A DNA stretch of 64,000 nt from a virus. Of this stretch, positions 15,679 to 24,926 are shown piece by piece (the first letter of the stretch is position 1; each line of letters opens with the position of its first letter). The position numbers and the translations under genes are program-made. The stretch lies in IMG/VR virus record IMGVR_UViG_3300013094_000036, positions 1 to 64,000 of that record; one strand, 5' to 3'. Below the pieces are notes generated by a model. It saw only the letters and a list, made by a program, of their open reading frames with translations, was not told the DNA's origin and did no database searches.

Positions 15679-15971
15679 TAAATAGGTATGAGCACCACCT
15701 TAAAGGGCTCTATATTATTTCACTTAATCAAGACTATATTGTAAAAAACTAAATAAAATTGTTGATTGTTAATTTTCTATAATAATGGCGTCAGAGTCAA
15801 CGCCATCTGTGCGTTAGAACTTCTGATAAAAATAAAATTCTATATATCTAATAAGTAAAACGTAAAATTATAAAAATAGAGGGTAATGCACCCTCTATTT
15901 TTTTACAACCTTGACAATAATGCTTAAAATTTACCATAGTAGTACATTAAACAACCCTACAGATAAAGCAA
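15679..15971. other. Intergenic stretch before the topoisomerase
   Basis: It contains an inverted repeat GGCGT/ACGCC near 15787 and a strong terminator-like hairpin (AATAGAGGG/CCCTCTATT, 15875-15899, followed by TTTTT). A promoter-like TTGACA (15912) precedes the topoisomerase gene. No coding frame is credible. Confidence 0.6.
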
Positions 15972-17858
15972 ATGACCAAAAAATCCACTGAAGAAATTGT
16001 AAAACTCACTGATTTTCAACACCACCGACTACGAACAGAGATGTATCTAGGCAGCAGAAATATTCACACGCAGACTGTGATAAACTGGGATGGTAAAAAA
16101 TTAGCAGCACAAGAAGTTTCTTGGACTCCTGCAGCTTATTGTGCATTTAGAGAAATTTTTGATAACAGTCTTGATGAAGTCGTTGGGCACGGACACGGAA
16201 CAAAAATTGATATCTCATATGATCCAGATACTCTTACTTTTGGTGTTGCTGATGATGGTAGAGGCATTCCCATTGACTGGGACGAAAATGAACGTATGCA
16301 CAAGGCAACAATTGCGCTAACACAAAGCAGGGCAGGTAGAAACTTTGGCAAGCGTGAAGAAGTTCGTGGAACAAATGGTATTGGCAGCAGTGTTGTTGTT
16401 TCCTGTTCTAAAGAATTCTCAGTGGATATTAGGCGAGATGGTAAAAGATTTCAACAGACATTTAGAGAAGGTTCAGATTTACTCCCAGAATTAGACATCA
16501 GTGAACCTCATATCGTCAAAAGTTCTGCTAAATCTGGAACTGAAACAAAATTCACTTTAAGTTCTGTTGTATTTCCACGCGCCAGTATTCCAATCGAATT
16601 TGTCCGTGCCAGAATATTTGAAGTGGCAGCAAATCATCCAAAAATTCGATTTACTTTCAATGGCGAAAAAATCACAATTGGCAAGAGCGTAGATAAGACA
16701 CTGTTCCCAAATCAAACCCCTGTGATAATTTCTATTAGTCAGGATAATTTTTCAAGTACATACTATCTACTTCCTGATTTTGCTACAGAAGGTGAGTTTT
16801 TACATAGCACTGTTAATGACATACCAGCCTTCAACGGTGGACAACATATTGATACATTTAAACGATTGTTTTTCAGTGGCATGTTAAAAGCCCTGGAACG
16901 TGAGAGTAAGCGCAGAGGTTTGATGCCCAACAGAAGTGACATTGCTGAGGGTATGCTAATATACAATACCACTACCATGCATGCTCCCAACTTTGACAGT
17001 CAATCCAAGACTAGATTGATAAATGATGAAGTGGACAAATACATCCGAGCAAGTATGGATGATGAAAACACATTCAAAAATATAATCCGCAACAATAAAT
17101 CTTGGATTGAAAATATCTATGCTCGCTGTGCTGCCCGTACTCAAAAGAAAGATGACGCAGATATTGCCAAAAAGAATAGAAAACTGTTGCGAACTAAAAT
17201 TCCCAAACTTCTAGATGCAAATGCTAGAAATCGCAGCAATTGTATTCTGTTGATTTGTGAGGGGGACAGTGCTAAAAGCATGGTAGCAGCAGTGCGAGAT
17301 CCAGAAATTCATGGGGCTTTACCTCTTCGGGGAAAGATACTTAATGTTCGCGGTGAATCACCAAAAACCGTTATTGAAAATCAAATTATAGCAGATATCA
17401 TGACTGCTGTTGGTGTTGGTCTTGGACAACCAGCAGATAGAAAAGAAATGCGATATGGAAAAATCTATCTGGCTGCTGACCAAGATCCAGATGGTGCAAA
17501 TATCACGGCATTATTAGTGAATTTCTTTTATCTACATTGGCCAGAATTGTTTGATCCAAAATTACCAGCAGTTTTTTACGTGTTTCAAACTCCTTTTATA
17601 ATTCAGGAAAAAGGCAAAAAAAGATACTATTGGTATGCTGATGATTATCAAAATTATAATCCAGAAGATTGGCGAGGTGCTCCGAAACCTACTAGAGCCA
17701 AAGGTTTGGGAAGTTTAGAGGAAATAGACTGGGTACACAGTTTGACAAATCCTCGCTTGATTCCATTGACAGATGATGGCAATCTTGCAGAAGCATTGGA
17801 TTTGATTTTTAATGAATCACGAGCAGATGATAGAAAACATTGGGTAGGATTGGATTAA
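15972..17858 (+). CDS. Phage type II topoisomerase large subunit (GyrB/ParE-like, T4 gp39/60 type)
   Basis: The 628-residue protein has the GHKL ATPase motifs (FDNSLDEVVGHGHG-like N-box, GVADDGRGIPID, GTNGIGSS) in the first 140 residues. A transducer domain with QTPV.. follows, and the TOPRIM elements are LLICEGDSAKSM (about residue 430) and AADQDPDGANI (about residue 498). In T4 this function is split between genes 39 and 60; here it is one chain. It partners with the cleavage subunit at 18219 in relaxing or supercoiling phage DNA. Confidence 0.93.
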   Translation: MTKKSTEEIVKLTDFQHHRLRTEMYLGSRNIHTQTVINWDGKKLAAQEVSWTPAAYCAFREIFDNSLDEVVGHGHGTKIDISYDPDTLTFGVADDGRGIPIDWDENERMHKATIALTQSRAGRNFGKREEVRGTNGIGSSVVVSCSKEFSVDIRRDGKRFQQTFREGSDLLPELDISEPHIVKSSAKSGTETKFTLSSVVFPRASIPIEFVRARIFEVAANHPKIRFTFNGEKITIGKSVDKTLFPNQTPVIISISQDNFSSTYYLLPDFATEGEFLHSTVNDIPAFNGGQHIDTFKRLFFSGMLKALERESKRRGLMPNRSDIAEGMLIYNTTTMHAPNFDSQSKTRLINDEVDKYIRASMDDENTFKNIIRNNKSWIENIYARCAARTQKKDDADIAKKNRKLLRTKIPKLLDANARNRSNCILLICEGDSAKSMVAAVRDPEIHGALPLRGKILNVRGESPKTVIENQIIADIMTAVGVGLGQPADRKEMRYGKIYLAADQDPDGANITALLVNFFYLHWPELFDPKLPAVFYVFQTPFIIQEKGKKRYYWYADDYQNYNPEDWRGAPKPTRAKGLGSLEEIDWVHSLTNPRLIPLTDDGNLAEALDLIFNESRADDRKHWVGLD

Positions 17859-17860
17859 TC

Positions 17861-18154
17861 ATGGGTAAATTTGTATATTGTACATCACTTGACCATACAA
17901 AGTGGCTGGCACCAGACATATCTGCAGGCATTAACCTGTCTGCTGAAACGTTGGACAACATCAATCGGTATAAACTTCGGCAATGGATAGAACAACATTG
18001 CGAAGATACTGTGTGGATGTGGAACGGTTGCCAAATGCCTGATATGGGACAAGAGCCTTGGGGGCATTTGGTGTCGCCAAGTGGAGTAGGGATATTTTTC
18101 TTTGAAAAAGAACATGATAAGAGTCTGTTTTACATGACTTGGGTAGTTTTATGA
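17861..18154 (+). CDS. Small phage protein (aromatic C-terminus family)
   Basis: The 97-residue protein starts MGKFVYCTSLDHTKWLAPDI; ATG 17861 is preferred to the upstream frame extension because it directly follows the topoisomerase stop. The end (GVGIFFFEKEHDKSLFYMTW) has the F.F....D...F...W layout shared with small proteins at 36416, 36653 and 47749. Function unknown. Confidence 0.6.
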   Translation: MGKFVYCTSLDHTKWLAPDISAGINLSAETLDNINRYKLRQWIEQHCEDTVWMWNGCQMPDMGQEPWGHLVSPSGVGIFFFEKEHDKSLFYMTWVVL

Positions 18155-18218
18155 GATTAAATTTCATGGCATGATAAATTAACATCTGAATGAAAACAAC
18201 AACAACGAGTTATATACA

Positions 18219-19571
18219 ATGAACAATACAACCAACTTTATAAAAGACAGCAGCAGAGAGTACTCCATTTATGTTTGCCAAAAGCGAGGGATACCCAGTG
18301 CCAGCGATGGACTAAAAGACTCGCAACGCAAAGTATTGTTTGTGATGAAAACACAAAACGAAAAAATCAAAACTATTTCTCTGGCTGGTCGCATGATATC
18401 AGAAAATATTTACGTACATGGCGATGCGGCAGCATGTGATACAATATCCCTGATGGCTGCTCCATATTGTAATAATGTTCCTTTGTTATCAGGTGTGGGA
18501 GCATTTGGAACTCGTGTTGGACCAGATGACTGGGGTGCTCCTCGTTATACCTATGTAAAGAAAAACTCTTATACAGACGCATTGGTCTATCAAGATTACG
18601 ACATTGTACCACTGAAAGAAAATTATGATGGAAGCGTGTTGGAACCAAAGCATTTTTTACCACTTATACCTATAGTTTTACTAAATGGTGTCAGTGGTAT
18701 TGCTGTTGGTTGGAGCACAGAAATTCTACCACATAGTCTAACAAGTTTAATTGATGCCACACTGGCTGCAATTGACAACAAGAAAACTCTGCCTGATTTG
18801 CTGCCCTGTTATGAATACTTGGGCTGTTCTGTGAGAGGAATTGGTGATAATGCCTATGAATTTAAAGGCAAAGCAACAATAGATGGCAGTAGTATTATTG
18901 TAACAGAACTACCACCAGATATAAGTTTGGAAAAATTTAAAGCAAAACTGAATAAACTAGAAGATGAAGAAAAAATCCAAACATATGTTGATCGCAGCAC
19001 CAAAGATATACATGTAGAAGTAAGATTTAAACGAGGTTCCATCACTGGCTGGACAGAGGCCAAAGCATTGGAATTTCTAAAACTAAACAGTAAAACTACA
19101 CAGCGTTTGGTTGTGTTAGACTGGGATGGCAACAACGTCAGGCAATATGATTCTACAGAATCTCTTATCAGAGACTTTGTTGAATGGCGAGTTGGATTTT
19201 ACACAGTAAGATATCAAAAATTAATCCGTGATGCCACTTATCAACTTAACTGGAATCTAGCACTAAAACAGTGTTATGATAAGGGATTGCCAGCATGGCT
19301 TCCTCGTGCACAAACGGCTGCAGAAGTTGTAGAAAAAATTCGATCAATATGTGCCAAAATTGACGTAGATCATGATCAAATTGACAGGATTTCAGCACTA
19401 CCAAGTTATCGGTGGGCGAGAGATTCATATGATAAGACACTGAAGAACATTGACGATTTGACTACAACTATTGCAGACTACAACATCATTCTAAATGATC
19501 CGCAAAAAATTCGTGCTATCTATCGTCAAGAAGTTGCAGCACTGAAAAAACTGCCAAAAATAGAGCGATAA
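18219..19571 (+). CDS. Phage type II topoisomerase cleavage subunit (GyrA/ParC-like, T4 gp52 type)
   Basis: The 450-residue protein begins with the winged-helix breakage domain: SREYSIYVCQKRGIPSASDG, GLKDSQRKVLF, the catalytic tyrosine region GTRVGPDDWGAPRYTYVKK, then IPIVLLNGVSGIAVGWSTEI. A coiled-coil region follows. The C-terminal DNA-wrapping domain of GyrA is absent, as in T4 gp52. Forms a complex with the protein at 15972. Confidence 0.93.
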   Translation: MNNTTNFIKDSSREYSIYVCQKRGIPSASDGLKDSQRKVLFVMKTQNEKIKTISLAGRMISENIYVHGDAAACDTISLMAAPYCNNVPLLSGVGAFGTRVGPDDWGAPRYTYVKKNSYTDALVYQDYDIVPLKENYDGSVLEPKHFLPLIPIVLLNGVSGIAVGWSTEILPHSLTSLIDATLAAIDNKKTLPDLLPCYEYLGCSVRGIGDNAYEFKGKATIDGSSIIVTELPPDISLEKFKAKLNKLEDEEKIQTYVDRSTKDIHVEVRFKRGSITGWTEAKALEFLKLNSKTTQRLVVLDWDGNNVRQYDSTESLIRDFVEWRVGFYTVRYQKLIRDATYQLNWNLALKQCYDKGLPAWLPRAQTAAEVVEKIRSICAKIDVDHDQIDRISALPSYRWARDSYDKTLKNIDDLTTTIADYNIILNDPQKIRAIYRQEVAALKKLPKIER

Positions 19572-19579
19572 ATATTGCA

Positions 19580-20044
19580 ATGAAAGCCCAAGACTTGAAA
19601 ATACGAACAAAACAAGGAGCAGGATGTTTGATATTCTGCAGGTCAACAGATAGATTTCTGTTGATTTTACGCAGTGAACTTGTTCCTGTTGCCCTTACTT
19701 GGAGTTTACCCGGAGGCTCTGTTGATCCTGGTGAAACTCCAGAACAGGCTGCACGCAGAGAAGTACAGGAAGAAATTGGATTTGTGTTAGAAGATAACCC
19801 ACTACAACTGATATACACAAATGAAACACATGCCCCAAGATTTAAATTCTACACCTATGCTGCCACAGTTGACAAAGAATTTAAGCCAACTCTTAACTGG
19901 GAAAGTGCAGAGTACACCTGGTGTGATTTGGATAATTTACCATCACCGCTACATTGGGGTATGAGCCAACTGCTGGCATTTGATCGTGCAGCAGAAAGAC
20001 TAAAAAAATTTGTAGATGCTGAAAAAGACAAGCACAGTTATTGA
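19580..20044 (+). CDS. NUDIX hydrolase
   Basis: The 154-residue protein has the NUDIX box GGSVDPGETPEQAARREVQE (G x5 E x7 RE xx EE xG, at about residues 44-66). It would hydrolyse a nucleoside-diphosphate derivative, possibly an oxidised dNTP, a cofactor or an RNA cap. It sits 8 nt after the topoisomerase subunit. Confidence 0.85.
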   Translation: MKAQDLKIRTKQGAGCLIFCRSTDRFLLILRSELVPVALTWSLPGGSVDPGETPEQAARREVQEEIGFVLEDNPLQLIYTNETHAPRFKFYTYAATVDKEFKPTLNWESAEYTWCDLDNLPSPLHWGMSQLLAFDRAAERLKKFVDAEKDKHSY

Positions 20045-20096
20045 ATTTGATTGACAAGATTTATAAAAACCTTTAAATTACAAGCAGGAGATTTAC

Positions 20097-21062
20097 ATGG
20101 AACTGCTTGATCTTGTTGAAATTAAAAATCTGTTGAAATTCAGTAATAAATGTGTTATTGGTGTAAGTGGAGGCATTGACAGCATCTGTCTTCTTCACTG
20201 GTTTGCAGAAAATAAATCACATTTTTCCTGTGATATTCAAGCCATTCATATTGATCATGGCATTCATTCAGACAGTCATCACTGGAGGGAATTTGTTCAT
20301 GCAGAGTGTGAAAAAGTGGGTATTGCTATTCGCTCACACAAAGTAGATCTCACGGGTTTGGGAAATAATCTTGAATATGCTGCTCGCAAAGCCCGATATC
20401 AGGTATTTTGTACATCAGGAGCAGATACAATTATTCTTGCCCATCATGCAAACGATCAATGTGAAACATTTCTCCTAAAACTTTTCCGTGGTAGTGGCAT
20501 TCGAGGTCTTAAAAGTATGCAACAAACCAGTGCATGTTGGTATGATAGTAAAATTAAAATTGTCAGACCCATGCTCAAAATTACAAAAACAACTATTGAA
20601 ATGTGGGCAGAAGAAAAGAATATTACTGGAATTTTGGACCCCAGTAATCTTGACCTACGGTATGACAGAAACTTTCTTCGTAATAAAATCTGGCCTGATA
20701 TTTTAGAAAGATTTGGAGTGGCAGATGTTAATACTATCCGCAGTATTCAACATATTGAAGAAGCATGGGATCTGACTTCACAGTTGGCTGACATGGATAT
20801 TGAATCAGTTCGACTATCAGATAATTCTCTTGACTGGCTAAAAATCAAAGAATTGAGTTATCTTCGTGTGAAGAATCTTGTTTTGCGTCTGCTGGGTCAA
20901 GAAGAAGTTTACACATTCAGTATTGGTCAGGTAGAACAGTTTGCAAATGGTTTGCTATCTGCAACCATGGACAACAGAAATCAATTAATCACTAAAAATA
21001 TTATTCTTACAAAGGTGGGAAAACGAATTATAGTTGAACGAATAGTTCAACAGGCTGCTTGA
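20097..21062 (+). CDS. tilS: tRNA(Ile)-lysidine synthase TilS
   Basis: The 321-residue protein has the PP-loop ATP site VIGVSGGIDSICLLHWF (residues 20-36), IDHGIHSDSHHW, and the TilS motif LAHHANDQCETFLLKLFRGS. It also has the DPSNLDLRYDRNFLRNKIWP element (about residues 182-201). TilS converts C34 of tRNA-Ile(CAU) to lysidine so that it reads AUA. The C-terminal domain is shorter than in E. coli TilS. tRNA genes with anticodon CAT at 59956 and 62753 are possible substrates. RBS CAGGAGATTTAC. Confidence 0.92.
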   Translation: MELLDLVEIKNLLKFSNKCVIGVSGGIDSICLLHWFAENKSHFSCDIQAIHIDHGIHSDSHHWREFVHAECEKVGIAIRSHKVDLTGLGNNLEYAARKARYQVFCTSGADTIILAHHANDQCETFLLKLFRGSGIRGLKSMQQTSACWYDSKIKIVRPMLKITKTTIEMWAEEKNITGILDPSNLDLRYDRNFLRNKIWPDILERFGVADVNTIRSIQHIEEAWDLTSQLADMDIESVRLSDNSLDWLKIKELSYLRVKNLVLRLLGQEEVYTFSIGQVEQFANGLLSATMDNRNQLITKNIILTKVGKRIIVERIVQQAA

Positions 21063-21093
21063 CATAATTGAGATAAAATTTATAAAATTATCA

Positions 21094-21810
21094 ATGTCAG
21101 ATAGTTCCGCATTAATTGTAATTCCCACAACTGGGGCAGATTTTTTAGCAGACGCTGTAGCAAGCGCTGTAACACAAACACATAAAAACACACAATGTTT
21201 GGTGATTATCGATGGTCCTGAATATGAAGAAAAATCTAAGAAAATTTTACGCCATTTTCCCAGTGTAAAACCCATGACATTACCCTGGAATACAGGTGCA
21301 AATGGTTGGTATGGACACAGGATTTATTTTCTTTCAGCACCTCTTGTTGAGCAGGACTATTGGTTTGCTCTTGACCAAGATAACTGGTTTGAACCAACCC
21401 ATGTTGAAAGCCAAATTGCAACTTGTGAAAGAAATAATTATCGATGGTGTCATAGTTTAAGAAAAATTTATGATAACACTGGAAAATACATCTGTGATGA
21501 TGACTGTGAAAGTCTAGGTAGATATCCTATATATTTCAATGATCAACATCATCTGGTAGATACAAGTACATACTGTATAAAACGAGATGTTATAGTAGCC
21601 ATGGCATCAGCATGGTACAGTGGCTGGGGCGGAGATAGACGATTTTACAGTGTAATCTCTCATCATGTTCCAGAGTTTGGCTGTAGTGGACAATCAACTG
21701 TTTGTTATAGGCTAGATGGAAATCCCAACTCAGTTACTGCCGATTTTTTCCTGCAAGGCAATCAAATACAAAAACAACGATATCCTAGAGGATTTCCCTG
21801 GAGAATCTAG
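21094..21810 (+). CDS. Glycosyltransferase (GT-A, family 2-like)
   Basis: The 238-residue protein starts LIVIPTTGADFLADAVASAV and has a CLVIIDGPEYEEK strand and a metal-binding FALDQDNWFEPTHVE motif at about residue 92. This pattern fits GT2-like enzymes acting on NDP-sugars. Substrate not predictable. Confidence 0.75.
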   Translation: MSDSSALIVIPTTGADFLADAVASAVTQTHKNTQCLVIIDGPEYEEKSKKILRHFPSVKPMTLPWNTGANGWYGHRIYFLSAPLVEQDYWFALDQDNWFEPTHVESQIATCERNNYRWCHSLRKIYDNTGKYICDDDCESLGRYPIYFNDQHHLVDTSTYCIKRDVIVAMASAWYSGWGGDRRFYSVISHHVPEFGCSGQSTVCYRLDGNPNSVTADFFLQGNQIQKQRYPRGFPWRI

Positions 21811-21814
21811 CCTG

Positions 21815-22069
21815 TCAGTAGATAGCCCCAGCAACTTGAATGGCAGCGTTTAAACACTGTTCCAACAGAATTTTGTTATTGAGATCATCGGCTGCTTCTG
21901 CTACTTTTACCATGGCAGAGAGATCTTGCATAAGGTCAAGATATTCTGCTTGAGATATCTGACCAGAATCCAATGCCTGTTGATATTGCAGTGCTTGTGC
22001 AGCATTATATGCCACCATCTGGCTGGCACTGGCCGCGAGAAAATTCAAATTATTGATAACTTGACTCAT
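21815..22069 (-). CDS. Small phage protein with SHOCT-like segment
   Basis: The 84-residue Ala/Gln-rich helical protein contains ALDSGQISQAEYLDLMQDL, a short helix-turn-helix like SHOCT. It overlaps the lipoprotein gene upstream of it by 4 nt, so the two form an antisense two-gene unit. Function unknown. Confidence 0.55.
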   Translation of the reverse strand: MSQVINNLNFLAASASQMVAYNAAQALQYQQALDSGQISQAEYLDLMQDLSAMVKVAEAADDLNNKILLEQCLNAAIQVAGAIY

Positions 22070-22443
22070 AGTAATTTCAACTTATTCCCTTCAGATTTTG
22101 CGATTAATCTAGCAGTATTATAGATGTTGTTGACTTTTTGTTTGCAGTAAATCTGACTAACAGTTCCTTTTGACATCATGGATTTGAATCTGTTAATTTC
22201 ATCAAATTGTTCAGTGAGCATTTTAACAAGGTCATTGTCACTTCTGCCTGCCGCATCTTCTAGTGCATACACAGTATCGTTGTAAATTCTGATAAAATTT
22301 GCTTGCATGGAATCAGTTGTGGCACAAACAGCATCACTATTCCCAGTTATTGCCGCAACATCTACCATACGATCATAGTTTGTTTGATTGAATTTTGCTG
22401 TACAACCCGCCAAAACCAAACTCATGACTACAATATATTTCAT
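22066..22443 (-). CDS. Small lipoprotein
   Basis: Starting at the second methionine (MKYIVVMSLVLAGCTAKFNQ) gives a perfect lipobox LAGC, so the mature protein would be a lipid-anchored periplasmic protein of about 110 residues with two further cysteines. An upstream ATG would add seven residues. A role in superinfection exclusion or lysis control is possible but unsupported. Confidence 0.65.
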   Translation of the reverse strand: MKYIVVMSLVLAGCTAKFNQTNYDRMVDVAAITGNSDAVCATTDSMQANFIRIYNDTVYALEDAAGRSDNDLVKMLTEQFDEINRFKSMMSKGTVSQIYCKQKVNNIYNTARLIAKSEGNKLKLL

Positions 22444-22501
22444 GAAACTATTTATATCTGGCATAATTATCTATATAATGGTCTAAAAGCGAGCCAACAT
22501 A

Positions 22502-23149
22502 ATGCGAGTAATTTTTTGTCTTCCTGGCAAACAGTTTAGTAATAACTATTTTAATTCTTGGAATGCCACCATATCTGCTCTCAATGAGCAAGGCATTTCC
22601 TTTGCGTATTCGATGACATACGATCCTGTTGTGTATTATACAAGAAATAGAATACTGGGAGGTCAAAATACTCTTGGAAAAATTCAAAAACCCTGGCAAG
22701 GAAGTATAGTTTATGACAAAATGTTTTGGATAGACAGTGACATTGTCTGGAAACCAGAAGATGTGCTGGCTCTGTTGGCAAGTGATAAACCTATTATTTC
22801 TGGAACCTATCTTATGAGTAATGCAACACATTTTCCCATTGTAGAAAACTTAGACTTCAGTGTGTTAGCAAGCGTTGGCACATTTCAATTTATGACACAG
22901 CCCGATGTTTCTGCTAAAACTACGCCTTTTAAAGTGAGTTATACTGGGTTTGGTTTTATTTGCATTAAACAAGGAATACTGGAAACCATGGAATATCCAT
23001 GGTTTCAACCAAGATGGATATCAAATCAAAACTTTCATGATTTTTGTGCAGAAGATGTTGGCTTCTGTTGGACAGCGCAGGAACTGGGTCATGATATATG
23101 GGTCGATCCCTCAATCAAGGTTGGTCATGAAAAAATAATTTTACTTTAA
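22502..23149 (+). CDS. Glycosyltransferase-like protein (GT-A fold)
   Basis: The 215-residue protein starts MRVIFCLPGKQFSNNYFNSW and has the DxD-type motif FWIDSDIVWKPEDVLALL at about residues 78-95, then ISGTYLM and a CAEDVGFCWTAQELGHDIWV end typical of Anp1/GT-A phage enzymes. Fourth glycosyltransferase in the window. Confidence 0.75.
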   Translation: MRVIFCLPGKQFSNNYFNSWNATISALNEQGISFAYSMTYDPVVYYTRNRILGGQNTLGKIQKPWQGSIVYDKMFWIDSDIVWKPEDVLALLASDKPIISGTYLMSNATHFPIVENLDFSVLASVGTFQFMTQPDVSAKTTPFKVSYTGFGFICIKQGILETMEYPWFQPRWISNQNFHDFCAEDVGFCWTAQELGHDIWVDPSIKVGHEKIILL

Positions 23150-23432
23150 TTTTTTCTGACATTTTATAATAAATATACTGTATGGTCGCATAAACAACAC
23201 AATAAATTGAATTATTGAGCAAAAAATCTTTTCACCTGTTTCTTTAATAACTCATATACCAAGAAACCAACGAGTCGAAACACACATTGCACCTATTATC
23301 GTAATTAAAAAAACTGTAATACAGTAAAGTAATAAGTTAAGCAGAAAATTAAACTTTCAAAATAGATTGATATAGTGTAAAATTTTATTTAGAGTTTTGT
23401 ATCTATATAAGGCTTGGGGGATATATACTTTT

Positions 23433-24188
23433 ATGACTTGGAATATTTTAGATATTGTAAAAGCTGGAAATTTTCTTCCTGATGTCAGGAAAATAACAAC
23501 TCATTGGTGCTCCAGTGATTCACAAGAACTATTTGAAAAAAATCTTAGAATTCAACCAGATGATTGGATATGGAGAACGCGGCAAGTTAAATATACACTT
23601 AATTCTGTAAGATATCGTTGTCCAGAATGGCAGGACATAGATTGGAAAAATTCTATTCTGATGTTCGGCTGCTCACAGGTATTCGGCATAGGAGTTGATG
23701 ACGCGGACACAATCCCAAATATTTTATCCACCCTTTTAGGAACTCCTGTTATAAATCTTGGTATATCCGGTTCTAGTATGCTTTTTTCTTTTCACAATGC
23801 GTTGCAATACCATGCTGGCAATCGGCCAACCCCATTGGGTGTAATAAATCTATGGACCTCGTGTTGTAGAACGACTACATATAAAAAAGATTGGATTGAA
23901 TATCACGGTCCATGGAATATAAAGCAAGAGGATATATTTGATTTATACAATATAGACGCTATAAACCCAAAAATTAATGCATTGCAAATAGAACGGTCTA
24001 GTCGCATAATATGGAAAGATACAAAATATTTCAGTGCATCATTCTTTGATGATACGGTTGATGCCTTGGGATGTGTTAATCTAACTCATACTTGTAAAAC
24101 ACTCAATGATTCCAGAGATGGCATCCACACAGGACCTGATAGTAATAAAAGAGTAGCAGAGTATCTAGCCAATAAAATAAATTATTAA
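23433..24188 (+). CDS. SGNH/GDSL-hydrolase-like protein
   Basis: From ATG 23433 (MTWNILDIVKAGNFLPDVRK) the protein has a Rossmann-like ILMFGCSQVFGIGVDDADTI block, where GCS replaces the usual GDS nucleophile segment, VINLGISGSS (block II/III) and a C-terminal DGIHTGPDSNKRVAEYLAN that supplies the Asp/His pair. It may deacylate a glycan. An alternative start at TTG 23397 adds 12 residues. The Cys-Ser change in block I makes the activity uncertain. Confidence 0.65.
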   Translation: MTWNILDIVKAGNFLPDVRKITTHWCSSDSQELFEKNLRIQPDDWIWRTRQVKYTLNSVRYRCPEWQDIDWKNSILMFGCSQVFGIGVDDADTIPNILSTLLGTPVINLGISGSSMLFSFHNALQYHAGNRPTPLGVINLWTSCCRTTTYKKDWIEYHGPWNIKQEDIFDLYNIDAINPKINALQIERSSRIIWKDTKYFSASFFDDTVDALGCVNLTHTCKTLNDSRDGIHTGPDSNKRVAEYLANKINY

Positions 24189-24520
24189 CAATTTTGCAGA
24201 TATCTAGAAAAAAACCTTGACATTTAAAATAGAATACCCTATATTAATACTCAAGGGAAGCATACAGCAAACCAACAAATTGCTTTCGGTGCAAAACAAA
24301 GTCTTCCCGCCACTATGTTCTTTGAATTTTCTTATTGGGATTGTTACAGCAATACTATCAAATGCAAACAGGAGCACAACCTGTATAAATAAGGGCAAAA
24401 ACAATCCAGTTTTATATCAACGAAGACTGCAGCAAAATAAAATTTGCGATTGTTCTTCTATAACTAAGTGTTTTACACAATATCATATATTGTAAAAAAA
24501 CTGACCATGCTATGATTTGG

Positions 24521-24570
24521 TGCTAAAGTAGAGTAACTGGACTTTTAACCCAGCGCTGCTCGATTTAGCA
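24521..24570 (+). ncRNA. Miniature tRNA-Lys-like RNA
   Basis: A perfect 7-bp outer stem TGCTAAA/TTTAGCA encloses AGTAGAGTAACTGG, the loop ACTTTTAAC with anticodon TTT, CCAG, and a shortened GCTGCTCGATT T-loop-like part. The -10-like TATGAT at 24511-24516 puts transcription start at its 5' end and a run of T follows within 3 nt of the stem. It is too short for a functional tRNA (no full D- and T-arms, no CCA). It could be a decoy or regulatory RNA or a decayed tRNA. Confidence 0.4.
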
Positions 24571-24740
24571 TCATTTTTTTTTAAATTTCATCACAATATT
24601 TTTTTCAAAAATTACATTGACAGCAGCCAAAAAATCAATTATTATCAAGTTAATGAAAAAATATATATCATATCGTGGAACGTTGCAATACCCCATTGGG
24701 TCAGGCAATATTCTTAAAATTTTATCTAGGTGACTTTCAA

Positions 24741-24812
24741 GGTTGGGTTCAGCAAACTTTTCGGATGAAACGACACCCCAAAAGGGTGTTGTGAGGATGG
24801 TTCAAACCCACC
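24741..24812 (+). ncRNA. Candidate structured RNA
   Basis: GGTTGGGTT pairs with AACCCACC (one bulged T) to close a domain containing CGACACCC/GGGTGTTG (8 bp) and TTTC/GAAA hairpins, with a GGTTCAAACC T-loop-like sequence. It is not a standard tRNA because no cloverleaf with U33 can be drawn. Confidence 0.35.
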
Positions 24813-24897
24813 AACGGATTCTGAAATACAAAAAGAAGATTGAGTTCCGCAACACAAAATTGTTTTCATATAACAACCAAGTTCAATCTGTAAACAA

Positions 24898-24926
24898 ACG
24901 GCGACATTACTGTCGCCGTTTTCTTG
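24898..24926. terminator. Strong hairpin terminator
   Basis: ACGGCGACA/TGTCGCCGT with a TTAC loop, followed by TTTCTT. It overlaps the last codons of the antisense HNH gene and ends + strand transcription from the RNA region. Confidence 0.75.

Larger units (their letters stand above)
24189..24906. other. Gene-poor region with candidate small RNAs
   Basis: No credible protein gene fits here. A good promoter (TTGACA at 24218, 17-nt spacer, TATATT) lies at its left end; its transcript would begin near 24248 with GGGAAG, which can pair with CTTCCC at about 24307. Further in are a tRNA-like element (24521), a second structured element (24741) and a strong terminator hairpin at 24898. The region borders an HNH gene. 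Confidence 0.5.

Noticed and set aside
24217-24495. 92-codon frame in the RNA-rich gap
   Set aside because: It starts inside the -35 box of a good promoter, lacks a ribosome binding site and has no sensible composition.
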